Source: Bacteroidales bacterium (GTDB lineage Bacteria > Bacteroidota > Bacteroidia > Bacteroidales > UBA10428). Taken from it: a DNA stretch of 64,000 bases. Below the pieces are notes generated by a model that saw only the letters and a list, made by a program, of their open reading frames with translations, was not told the DNA's origin and did not search any database. This document shows positions 19,209-28,207 of the stretch, piece after piece (the stretch's first letter is position 1; every line of letters begins with the position of its first letter). A program made the translations under genes and the position numbers. Location: positions 1 through 64,000 of the forward strand of contig JAFGSZ010000090.1 of assembly GCA_016934395.1 (NCBI GenBank), in the 5' to 3' direction.

Positions 19209-21686
19209 TTACTTGTTTACCCATTCAAAAACTGCGACCGGATGCTCCGGATTATCTGTTTTTATTTCTATCCGGGCCTCCGTAAGATTTTCAGATTGTG
19301 CCTTTAACCTGATGACACCCGGTTTATGTGTAGATTGTATAATGACAAGAGCAAGCCCGTTAAATGTTTGCCTGTGATTTTCGCTGTAAATAGCATGATC
19401 GGCAGGATTTCCATTATCCACACCAAGGAGCTTCCCTTCCCCTTCAACAGTAAAATAGATGTGGTTATTGGCTGTAGGTACCACATTCCCTTCAGCATCC
19501 GTAATTTCCACTTTTATATGGGCTATATCACGTTTGTCGGCTTCAAGCCTGGTTTTATCCGCCGATAGTTTAATGGACTGAGGAGGCCCGGTAGTTGTGA
19601 GTATTTCGGTAGCTACAATTTCTCCGTTTTTTTTGCCCACAACTTTAATAATTCCGGGTTCGTAGGGGACATCCCATGACAGGTGCAAATCGGCAGTAGT
19701 TGGGAAAATTTGGGGTTGATCGTATGTATTCCATCCTCCGGAGGTACCCTGGCGGGGAAATTCAAGACGCTTTTCCCCATATGATTTTCCGTTAAGAAAA
19801 AGTTCAACGGCATCACAATTGGTATAGGCCAATACCGGGATTATTTGTCCTTCGCGACCTTCCCAGTTCCAATGAGGAAACAGATGGATTATAGGCTTTT
19901 TGGTCCACTGACTTTGATAAAAATAAAATCCGTCTTTTGGGAATCCGCACAGATCAATAACCCCTGAGCTGGAATTTTTATGAGGCCACCAGGATTCTCC
20001 CAGGTAATCAATGCCGGTCCACATAAAATCTCCGGCTACATAACTGCGTGTCGCAACAAACTTCCATAATTGTTCCACCCGTATCATATTGGCATTGTAA
20101 TCCGGCATAACAGTTACCGGGTTTTCACCTAAGGAATAATCACCGCGAATGCTTCGCAATGAAACGCTTTCGGTACCGATCATTTTCCAATCGGGATGAT
20201 TTATTTTATCGATACTGTACATCAGTTCCCTCCTTTCATGCCAACGATCGGCATAATTATAACCGACAATATCAAGGCCCTCCATGAATTCGAGTGTAGT
20301 AGCCCCACCGTCTGCCGCTATATTGTCCAATCCGGCGGTTACCGGACGCGTGGAATCTGCACTATAAACGGCATCCATAAGTTCTTTTAAAATTATATGC
20401 CCATCATCTGATTTTTGATCCGGGATTTCATTACCCACACTCCACAACACAATGGAGGGATGATTCCGGTCTCGACGGATCATGGACAGCAGGTCTTGTT
20501 TCCACCATTTTTCAAAATATATATGATAGGCAAATTCTCTTTTTCCAAAGCGCCATTCATCAAAAGCTTCATCCATCACCAGGAATCCGAGACGATCGCA
20601 AAGATCGAGAAATTCAGGTGCCGGAGGATTGTGGGCGGTACGTATGGCATTGCATCCCATTTCTTTAAGTTTAAGCAGGCGTCTTTCCCAAATTCCTTCG
20701 GGTACGGCTGCTCCCACACAACCGCCGTCGTGATGAAGATTTACACCATTCATCTTAAATCTTTGACCGTTTAATAAAAAACCATCTGTTGCATCGTAAA
20801 CAATTTCACGAATACCTATAACTGTTATTTCGTTGTCCAGAGTTTTATTTCCGTTAATAATTGCTGAATGTAATTTGTAAAGATCGGGTGTTTCGATTGA
20901 CCAGAGCTTGGGATTTGAAACAAGCAGAGTTTGCTCAATTTGGGTCTCTTTCCCGGAATTTAATTCAAAGATGGTCTCTGTCTTTGATATTTCTTTGCCT
21001 TCAGAATCCTTCAGGTAAGTTACTAATGTCCCGTTTTGTGTTTTGCTATGAAAATTTTCAATCCTTGTTTTCACAACGATCTCAGCCGATTCGGCAGATA
21101 TATTTGGTGTAGTGGCATAGATACCCCAGGGTTTAATATGTAAGGGATCTTTTATCCTTAACCAAACATGGCGGTAAATACCGGAGCCTGAATACCACCG
21201 GGTATTGGGTTGATTTGAATTATCCACCCGCACGGCAATAACGTTATCCTCTTCTTTAAGATAGGGTGTAAGATCGTAGTAAAAACTAATATAGCCATAA
21301 GGCCGTTTTCCAAGATGCTGGCCGTTGATCCAGACATCAGAGTTCATATACACACCATCAAATTCAATACTTATAATTTTACCCCTGGCCGATACCGGGA
21401 TTTTAAAATGTTTTCGGTACCAGCCGGTTCCGGTTGGAAGAAAACCGCCGCTTCCGCCAGTTGGGGCATTTTCGTCAACTTTGCCTTCAATACTCCAGTC
21501 ATGCGGCAAATCTAGAACTCTCCAGTTTGCATCACTAAAGTCCGGTTGTTGTGCATCTTTTGGATCACCCAAAACAAATTTCCAGTTGTAATCAAAAAGT
21601 TGTTTGTTATTTTTTTGTGCATGCAGGGGGATCATTAAAAAACAGAACAACACCAACAATAGCAGATTGGCTCTTATGATTTTCAT
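19209..21686 (-). CDS. GH2 beta-galactosidase with C-terminal accessory domains
   Basis: The product has 825 residues from the ATG at 21686, which starts a good signal peptide (MKIIRANLLLLVLFCFLMIPLHAQ) and leaves 37 bases after the previous gene; an ATG at 21734 would overlap it. Domains in order: sugar-binding jelly roll (about 25-190, GGFLPTGTGWYRKHF), Ig-like (about 195-300), TIM barrel (about 300-600) with acid/base in LWSVGNEIPDQ (about 419) and nucleophile in MIGTESVSLR (about 505), a DUF4982-like domain (AYTNCDAVELFLNGKSYGEK), and a C-terminal Ig-like domain (ADKTRLEADKRD). It should release terminal beta-linked galactose from galacto-oligosaccharides in the periplasm. Confidence 0.88.
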   Translation of the reverse strand: MKIIRANLLLLVLFCFLMIPLHAQKNNKQLFDYNWKFVLGDPKDAQQPDFSDANWRVLDLPHDWSIEGKVDENAPTGGSGGFLPTGTGWYRKHFKIPVSARGKIISIEFDGVYMNSDVWINGQHLGKRPYGYISFYYDLTPYLKEEDNVIAVRVDNSNQPNTRWYSGSGIYRHVWLRIKDPLHIKPWGIYATTPNISAESAEIVVKTRIENFHSKTQNGTLVTYLKDSEGKEISKTETIFELNSGKETQIEQTLLVSNPKLWSIETPDLYKLHSAIINGNKTLDNEITVIGIREIVYDATDGFLLNGQRFKMNGVNLHHDGGCVGAAVPEGIWERRLLKLKEMGCNAIRTAHNPPAPEFLDLCDRLGFLVMDEAFDEWRFGKREFAYHIYFEKWWKQDLLSMIRRDRNHPSIVLWSVGNEIPDQKSDDGHIILKELMDAVYSADSTRPVTAGLDNIAADGGATTLEFMEGLDIVGYNYADRWHERRELMYSIDKINHPDWKMIGTESVSLRSIRGDYSLGENPVTVMPDYNANMIRVEQLWKFVATRSYVAGDFMWTGIDYLGESWWPHKNSSSGVIDLCGFPKDGFYFYQSQWTKKPIIHLFPHWNWEGREGQIIPVLAYTNCDAVELFLNGKSYGEKRLEFPRQGTSGGWNTYDQPQIFPTTADLHLSWDVPYEPGIIKVVGKKNGEIVATEILTTTGPPQSIKLSADKTRLEADKRDIAHIKVEITDAEGNVVPTANNHIYFTVEGEGKLLGVDNGNPADHAIYSENHRQTFNGLALVIIQSTHKPGVIRLKAQSENLTEARIEIKTDNPEHPVAVFEWVNK

Positions 21687-21723
21687 AATATTAGATTTTT
21701 TAGGTACTACTTTAAATTTCAGA

Positions 21724-24057
21724 TTAATGGACATCTATGCTAGTTTCACTTTCCAGTTTATTGGATGTTGCTTTTATTTTAACCGGAAGATTACCCGCTT
21801 TAATGCGTACTAATGCTGTTGCTATTCCAGCTTCGGTAGATATAGTAGCCGGACTTATCAACATAGCATCGCCTGTAACACTAAAATCTACCGACTCATT
21901 ATTCGTTCTCACAATTGTACCTTCCTTATCGATAAGTTTTGCATAAACAAAAAGCGCATCATTACCAGCCGGGTTTGCCAGTTTACCGCTATAATCAACT
22001 TCCAATTGTAATTTACTAATTGCTCCGGGTGTACGTACAATATTTTCCGTAACTGCTTCACCATTTAAAAAGCCTTTTGCCATTAATTCACCCGGTTTAA
22101 ATTTTTCTGTTTTAAAAGTGAAAGGGGGATGAGGGAGATTAGTTGATATCGCATTTGAGTCAGGCGTTTGTTTTCCCAGACTTTTTCCGTTTAAGAAAAG
22201 CTCAATCTCATCACAATTACTAAAAACTCGAATATCAAGAGGAGATTCGGAAGTCCACCATGAAGCTATATGTACCATCGGACCACAATTGTACAAATTC
22301 GATTTTTCATCAGCATCACGCTGACTTTTAAAAAAGTAATAACTAAACTTGGGAATCCGGTCGATAGTCATAATTCCGGAAGCTTCCAGGTCATCTGAAT
22401 ATCCACGATTATAATCAAACATTACCCAGTAGCTATCCGAAAAGGCAGTGCTATTAAAATTATCGTTGTGGGCCTCCTGTATATTGGTGGCCTGTTGTAA
22501 TAACCGAACTTCTCCATCGGAAAGCAGCTGGCGACTCGACCGATCTGCCTGCAATAAATTTTTCCAGTTATCCTGGTTTAAACCGGCGTTCATGGCATAA
22601 TATTCCCAATCGCCATATTCCGAGACACTATAGGGTTTCTCGGACTCATGATAATGTCCCAGGCGATGCTGGCGTGCCTGAATATAAATATCGTAACCAT
22701 ATTCCTGCCATCCGGCCGTATAACACTGATCACCCGGATACTCTTCGTGAGCAATAGTATTTAATTGATCAATAAAAGTTTTATCCATCATGGATTCGTT
22801 GAGTGAAACTTCCCATGCTATTGCACATGGATGGTTTCGGTCCCGGCGAATCAGATCTCTGCTGGTTTTAAAAATCTGTTGCTGAAATTCAGGATCTTTA
22901 CTATAATATTGCCAGCCTAAAATAGCATCCATAACCACAAGACCCAATTCATCGCAGGCATCCATAAAAGCCGGCGAATGGGGATAATGCGACAGACGTA
23001 TATAATCAAAGCCGGCTTCTTTTATTTTTACCGCATCCCGGTATTGCGCTTCGTTACTTAACGCATACCCGATATACGGATACTCCTGGTGCCGGTTAAT
23101 ACCGCGTAAAAATTGTTGTTCTCCATTAATTTCAAATTTCTCTTTTGTAATCTTTATGCGGCGAATGCCTATACGTGTTTTTTCAACATCAACTTCTTTC
23201 CCGTTGGATATTATTTTGGTTTTGAGCGTATATAAAGCCGGTGATTTTGGCGACCATAACCTGGGATTAGTAAGCTTAATCTCCGTAGAAATTTCTTTTT
23301 GACCTTCTGCAGAAAGGTTTTCCTTTATGGACTCAACAGTGGCGACTAAATTGGTTCCATCCCACATTTCGTTTTTTATGGTGAAGTTTCTGTCTTTAAC
23401 GTCATGATTAATAACATGAGTCAATACCTTAACAATAGCCTCATCTTTCGCTACCTTTGGATAGCTGACAAATACACCTCCTCCGGCGGTCTTATTCGCT
23501 AAAATTGGATCTGAAATATGCAGCGGATTTTTAATTTCAAGAAAAACATCCCGGTATAATCCTCCATACATGTTAAAGTCGAGCTGCCTCATAGGCTTTG
23601 GACCAGTAACCGGATTATCGGTATTATCCAGTTTCACCAGGATATTATTGGATTCTCCAACTTTTGCGACATCTGTAAAATCGAACACCACCGGCAAATA
23701 CCCCCCCAGATGTGATGCGACTTTTTTACCATTTACCCAGAACTCGGAAACATTCATAGCCCCTTCAAAACGAAGGATTAATCGCTGTTTTTTTGCAGAT
23801 GAAGGAATTACAAAAGTTTTTTTATACCAACAGGTTCCCTGCCATTGTCCATCCATAACTTTTGGTTCTAACACCGGAGTGTGGGGTAATGATACAGCTT
23901 CCCAGTTTTCCACATTGGTTATGGTTTCTATATCAGCATCTGATATAGTGAATTGCCAGCCGGAATTAAATAGTTCTTTTGTTGGATTATTGCCGGAACA
24001 ACTCATTACTAGTACCAACAGGACTAAGGAGTATATGGTTTGAAATCGTATGTTCAT
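21724..24057 (-). CDS. GH2 beta-galactosidase, lipoprotein
   Basis: The product has 777 residues with a lipoprotein signal peptide (VLVMSCSGN). It has the GH2 three-domain core: jelly roll with GTCWYKKTFVIP and FWVNGKKVASHLGGY (about 25-190), Ig-like (about 195-295), TIM barrel (about 300-590) with acid/base Glu in WEVSLNESMM (about 420) and nucleophile Glu in YSVSEYGDWEYY (about 480). A DUF4982-like segment (FSNCDEIELFLNGKSLGK) and a C-terminal Ig-like domain follow. It differs clearly in sequence from the GH2 next to it, so the two probably have different linkage or chain-length preferences. Confidence 0.88.
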   Translation of the reverse strand: MNIRFQTIYSLVLLVLVMSCSGNNPTKELFNSGWQFTISDADIETITNVENWEAVSLPHTPVLEPKVMDGQWQGTCWYKKTFVIPSSAKKQRLILRFEGAMNVSEFWVNGKKVASHLGGYLPVVFDFTDVAKVGESNNILVKLDNTDNPVTGPKPMRQLDFNMYGGLYRDVFLEIKNPLHISDPILANKTAGGGVFVSYPKVAKDEAIVKVLTHVINHDVKDRNFTIKNEMWDGTNLVATVESIKENLSAEGQKEISTEIKLTNPRLWSPKSPALYTLKTKIISNGKEVDVEKTRIGIRRIKITKEKFEINGEQQFLRGINRHQEYPYIGYALSNEAQYRDAVKIKEAGFDYIRLSHYPHSPAFMDACDELGLVVMDAILGWQYYSKDPEFQQQIFKTSRDLIRRDRNHPCAIAWEVSLNESMMDKTFIDQLNTIAHEEYPGDQCYTAGWQEYGYDIYIQARQHRLGHYHESEKPYSVSEYGDWEYYAMNAGLNQDNWKNLLQADRSSRQLLSDGEVRLLQQATNIQEAHNDNFNSTAFSDSYWVMFDYNRGYSDDLEASGIMTIDRIPKFSYYFFKSQRDADEKSNLYNCGPMVHIASWWTSESPLDIRVFSNCDEIELFLNGKSLGKQTPDSNAISTNLPHPPFTFKTEKFKPGELMAKGFLNGEAVTENIVRTPGAISKLQLEVDYSGKLANPAGNDALFVYAKLIDKEGTIVRTNNESVDFSVTGDAMLISPATISTEAGIATALVRIKAGNLPVKIKATSNKLESETSIDVH

Positions 24058-24163
24058 CTCTTTCTTTTTGCTTCAATTGCTAATTATTTTTGCCATGAAT
24101 TTTTTTTTGAGAAAGACATTTAAACAGTCTGTTATAACTTGTTCAAATCAAACTTCTATTTTA

Positions 24164-26722
24164 TTATTCGAGTCTTATGGTCTTTATCTGCAGGCCATAA
24201 TCCATGTTTAATTGATCCTCAGATAATCCCGGGCCTATTGATATTTGCAGGGATTCAATAGCAGATATAGTAAGCTCGGATTTTTTAGGGCTGCTTTCAA
24301 AATAGTAAGGCAAAAATCCGGGATAGGGACGAGGCAGCGTTACCAACCGGGTTTTTTTAAGATCAGATAATTTAATACGATAATCTCCCCGATCTTCATT
24401 AATCTGAACCAAACCCCCAAAAATTTCAGCATTAGCGGTGATTAGTGATATTTGCACCCATTCAGGCTTTTTTGTTGTAGAATTGCCTTGTACAATCAGA
24501 GTGTTGAAATCATCAGGTTTAATATTCCTGCCTTTAATTTTATTTCCGAAATAGTGACGGATCGAATAATCCTGCACACTGGCGGCTTCATCCTTTGGAA
24601 TTTTGTCGAAATCAATATTTAAAACCGCCTTTGATGGCTCAGCGGTGGGTCTCAAACTGACGCCACGGTTCCAGGCCATGTTCAATTGTTCGTAATCAGA
24701 TGCAGCATCGAATAAATACAAGGGTGAATTTTCAGGGATAATATTTACTTTATAAGTTTCATTCTGATAAAAATCCCAATTCATTGGATTTCCTTCTGAG
24801 CCTGAAGGGTAAGTTTTTACTGACGATTCATTTTCAACCACGATGTAGTATCGGAAATACCCTTCTTTGATTTCTTCTTTTGGTATGGTAACCGTGTATT
24901 CGAACCCTGATTCATTTTTCATTTCATAGGATTTGGGTCTCCAGGCTCCAAATGCCAAAACTTTTACAGACCGGATTGGTTCTGGTGAAGCCACAGTGGT
25001 TTTAATATTCAATTCAGTTCCCGATAGAATTTCATTAATGGGGTTATGCACTACCCAGATAGATTTTACTGTTGATTCGGGTGCAAAAAATTCGCCAACC
25101 CTGATGTTTTTCCATTGTGAATCGGATTTCCATGTTGTAGCTTTACCCTTAACAGATAAAATATAGGTACCCGGTGTAATATTGAAAAACCCTGTTTTGG
25201 TGCTTATTTTGGTACTATTCCCATCATTTAGACCATCAATGGAAAAGTCTTTTCCAAGATCAGGTAACGTAATGGTCATAGGCCATTCATTCCACTGTAT
25301 AACAGCAACTGTTTTATCCGGGCTGTTTCTTCCGAATATATTTCTGGTCCATATTGCATCGGGTAAAACTTCAAGCCTCCAGACTCCTTTTTCCAGTCGG
25401 TCTAAAAAATAGGCGCCCTGGCCTCCGTATTTTACAATTTGCGAATTTCCAAAACCTGCAATTTCTTTTAGCTTTTTGCTATCCGGGGGCAGCGAATTTG
25501 TATTATTGGTATAAAAAAATTTCTGATCCGTGATCATCTCTGCCAGGTCGTTTTCATAATTCACGCGAAAGTTGCCGAACTGAGAATTTTCAGGATAAGA
25601 TCCAAAATCTTGATACATTGGGATTTCATGAAATACCTTCGAAGCAATTTTTAAACTCAGTGCTTTTTGTGGTGCATAGACCAGATTCATATAGTGTGTA
25701 TTGTACTCTGTATTGGCGTAAGCCAGATAAGTCGGGTCGTATGCAAACTGGGTGGCCCATTGAATGCCGGCAGTCCTGAAGCTCCTAGCCATGGCCGGAT
25801 AGATGTATGATCTTCCTACATCAGCAGCATCAAATTCATATACTATTTTTGCTCCCTTTATAAATCCCTCATCATTCTTAAACGGGATATCATATTTATC
25901 AACATTTGGCAGAAGATTGCCTCCTAATTCTTCCTGTGAGGTAAGTCCTGTGGGATACCATTGAAAGGTGCCCCCCTGAATATCTGCAGCATAATAAGCA
26001 TCTGACAGGTGAATACTATGACTTACATTGTAAAATACAGGCTTCTTACAACCGGTTTTTCTCATAGCACTCAGTAACTTTGAAATATAGGCAGTAACTT
26101 TATCTGCATCTTCATTATGATGCGGTTCATTGCTTACTTCAAATGCAACAATGTCCGGATCATTTTTATAGGCTATTCCTGTATATGGATTTACATGGTT
26201 CAAAAACTGAAAGAGGTATGTTTCCTGTGCTTTAATAGCTTCAGGATTGGTAAGACAAGCCTCTTTACCGTATTTGTTCGAGTATCCGGGAGTATTATCT
26301 GCCGGTTCAGGCCACCCGTTTCCCCAAAAGGCAATTGGCGTCAGAATGAATTTCATTCCACGGTCCTTCATTTTTTTAAGCATGTAATCGAAAAGGTCCA
26401 GGTGCTCATTGTCCAGCAAGTTGCCCAGTGTGTCACTAATTTCAGTATCCCAAACGTGCATGCGATATGCATCAAGACCCAGGCGGGCAAAGTGATAAAT
26501 ATCATCGTCTATGGATTTTTTTGGATCAATGCCCATTCTTTTTGCAGCTCTGTACGCATGGGCAAAGGGTACCGTGTAGTTTATTCCAAAACCTTTAACT
26601 TCAGACTGATCCGGCCAGCGCAAAATACCATTGGCATCTACAATCACATCAGGGCCTGACTGCGCCATTGAAGATATTGTGTGTATGAGCAAAAGGATTG
26701 ATATTATTTTATATAGTTTCAT
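24164..26722 (-). CDS. Large clan GH-A exo-acting hydrolase, GH147-like beta-galactosidase candidate (copy B)
   Basis: The product has 852 residues with a signal peptide (KIISILLLIHTISSMAQ). Acid/base Glu lies in VAFEVSNEPHHNED (about 196) and probable nucleophile in KIVYEFDAADVG (about 295) of a TIM barrel. C-terminal beta domains include an Ig-like part (about 545-655) and a final domain ending SLQISIGPGLSEDQL. It is a full-length paralogue of the gene at 16479-19121, with shared blocks such as VKGFGINYTVPFAHA, DIYHFARLGLD and RHYFGNKI. The two copies flank the two GH2 genes. Beta-galactosidase activity is inferred from context and fold only. Confidence 0.65.
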   Translation of the reverse strand: MKLYKIISILLLIHTISSMAQSGPDVIVDANGILRWPDQSEVKGFGINYTVPFAHAYRAAKRMGIDPKKSIDDDIYHFARLGLDAYRMHVWDTEISDTLGNLLDNEHLDLFDYMLKKMKDRGMKFILTPIAFWGNGWPEPADNTPGYSNKYGKEACLTNPEAIKAQETYLFQFLNHVNPYTGIAYKNDPDIVAFEVSNEPHHNEDADKVTAYISKLLSAMRKTGCKKPVFYNVSHSIHLSDAYYAADIQGGTFQWYPTGLTSQEELGGNLLPNVDKYDIPFKNDEGFIKGAKIVYEFDAADVGRSYIYPAMARSFRTAGIQWATQFAYDPTYLAYANTEYNTHYMNLVYAPQKALSLKIASKVFHEIPMYQDFGSYPENSQFGNFRVNYENDLAEMITDQKFFYTNNTNSLPPDSKKLKEIAGFGNSQIVKYGGQGAYFLDRLEKGVWRLEVLPDAIWTRNIFGRNSPDKTVAVIQWNEWPMTITLPDLGKDFSIDGLNDGNSTKISTKTGFFNITPGTYILSVKGKATTWKSDSQWKNIRVGEFFAPESTVKSIWVVHNPINEILSGTELNIKTTVASPEPIRSVKVLAFGAWRPKSYEMKNESGFEYTVTIPKEEIKEGYFRYYIVVENESSVKTYPSGSEGNPMNWDFYQNETYKVNIIPENSPLYLFDAASDYEQLNMAWNRGVSLRPTAEPSKAVLNIDFDKIPKDEAASVQDYSIRHYFGNKIKGRNIKPDDFNTLIVQGNSTTKKPEWVQISLITANAEIFGGLVQINEDRGDYRIKLSDLKKTRLVTLPRPYPGFLPYYFESSPKKSELTISAIESLQISIGPGLSEDQLNMDYGLQIKTIRLE

Positions 26723-26874
26723 TAGTTCCGTTTTTAGATGTACGCAGGGCTTATACCTGTTTTTTTAAAATCAGGTCATTGCTCTTTATATTTTAGAGTT
26801 CTTTACAGCTAATAATTATATTTTCCGGACAATAATATTCTTCGGCAGATTCCGTAGATGTTTTAATTCATTAG

Positions 26875-26898
26875 CATTATAGAAAGCTATCTATAATG
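26875..26898 (-). other. Small AT-rich hairpin after the GH53 stop
   Basis: CATTATAG (26875-26882) pairs with CTATAATG (26891-26898) around an 8-base loop, starting 6 bases past the stop of the GH53 gene in its direction of reading. It has no T-run in that direction, so it is more likely an mRNA 3'-end or processing structure than a strong terminator. The 182-base gap to the next gene holds nothing else I can name. Confidence 0.35.
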
Positions 26899-26904
26899 AT
26901 TTTT

Positions 26905-28110
26905 TCATTCTGTGTAATCATAAGTCATGTAAGTAAAAGCCATATTAACATTACCATCAAAATCAAAGAAAGCATTGTTTTCCCATGATGACCCGGTGTT
27001 CCATAAATCTCTCATGTTGGACGAAATCCATGCTGGTTCCCAGTATACAATACCTATACCTCCGCCGTCAATAAGATTCTTAGTAATAGTTTTCATTATG
27101 TCCAACTGACCTTCAGGGGTGATAGGAAAGCCAGAAACAGCTTCGGCGCCAAAAAGATTATTGTAATTATCGTTTCCTTCTGTAGTCCAGGGATAAGCAG
27201 TTTCCATTATCATAACATCTTTTCTGAATGTATTTTTGAAACCAGCCACCGTTTGTTTTAATTGCGAAATACTCACTCCGGTGTGCCATATGGGGTAATA
27301 AGAAAAGCCTATAATTTCAAAGTCCGACAATGCCCCGTTATTCATCATATTTTCGAACCACCATTCAACATTTACCGGATCTGCTATATGCAAAATGACT
27401 TTTGTATCAATAGCTGAATTTGAAGATACCTCCCGGACGGCCCGGATGCCGCTTTTAATTACAGATCTTAAATTTGTCCAGGCGCCATTACAATTATTAC
27501 AATCCGGAAATCCATCCGGTACTCTCGAAATAAATAATCCACAATTAATTTCATTTCCAATCTGAACAAATTCAGGCATAAGTCCTTTGCCATCCAGATA
27601 ACTTAAAGTATTGAATGTATAATTGTATACAGAATCACAAAGTACGCCGATATCCCGAATAGCTAACCAGGCTTCCGGGATATATTGTTTTCCTGGATCA
27701 GCCCAGGTATCAGAATAATGAAAATCAAGAACAACAGACATTCCCTGTTCCTTTGAAAGCCTGATTGCTTTTTCAACATCAAACAGATCGTTGTACATTT
27801 GTGTACCCGGCTCGTCATATACATCCAATGTCCATGTGGGATTATGCCACAATCTTAACCTTACAAGATTTGTCCCATATTCCCTGAAGATTTTATAGGG
27901 ATTCTCCACTACACCACTATCGCGGTATACGCCATCGTGGTCAAGTATCTGGTTAACATAAGATAGATCTGCGCCAAACAGAAAACCAGCAGGTTCTTCA
28001 TTCTTAGGATCATCGGTGATTATAGTATCCCGGTCGCTCTTTTTGCATCCAGTTGAAAGGGAAAGCAAAATCAGGCAGGTAAATACTATCGAAATTAAGA
28101 TTTTCCACAT
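26905..28110 (-). CDS. GH53 endo-beta-1,4-galactanase, lipoprotein
   Basis: A predicted endo-galactanase of 401 residues with a lipoprotein signal (LSLSTGCKKS) and a short acidic linker, then the GH53 barrel. Visible motifs are FLFGADLSYVNQILDHDG, TNLVRLRLWHNP, VVLDFHYSDTWADPGKQ, acid/base Glu in FVQIGNEINCG (about 185), FEIIGFSYYPIWH and nucleophile Glu in VMIMETAYPW (about 301). As the first enzyme gene after susC/susD/susE-like, it is the probable surface endo-enzyme that makes galacto-oligosaccharides for import. Confidence 0.93.
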   Translation of the reverse strand: MWKILISIVFTCLILLSLSTGCKKSDRDTIITDDPKNEEPAGFLFGADLSYVNQILDHDGVYRDSGVVENPYKIFREYGTNLVRLRLWHNPTWTLDVYDEPGTQMYNDLFDVEKAIRLSKEQGMSVVLDFHYSDTWADPGKQYIPEAWLAIRDIGVLCDSVYNYTFNTLSYLDGKGLMPEFVQIGNEINCGLFISRVPDGFPDCNNCNGAWTNLRSVIKSGIRAVREVSSNSAIDTKVILHIADPVNVEWWFENMMNNGALSDFEIIGFSYYPIWHTGVSISQLKQTVAGFKNTFRKDVMIMETAYPWTTEGNDNYNNLFGAEAVSGFPITPEGQLDIMKTITKNLIDGGGIGIVYWEPAWISSNMRDLWNTGSSWENNAFFDFDGNVNMAFTYMTYDYTE

Positions 28111-28157
28111 GCTTGAAGTCGATTTATTAATATGGATTGAGTAAATTCAGAAATAAT

Positions 28158-28184
28158 GGAGCTTCCCATTTTAAGGGAAGCTCC
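28158..28184 (-). terminator. Hairpin between SusE-like and GH53 genes (partial terminator or mRNA-stability element)
   Basis: GGAGCTTCCC (28158-28167) and GGGAAGCTCC (28175-28184) form a perfect 10-bp stem with a 7-base loop. It lies in the 97-base gap between the susE-like gene and the first enzyme gene of the same transcript. On the minus strand it is followed by ATTATTTC, a weak T-rich tail. Such structures often make the susCDE part of a locus more abundant than the enzyme part. Confidence 0.6.
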
Positions 28185-28207
28185 GCAAAAATTGACTTAA
28201 ACCTGCA

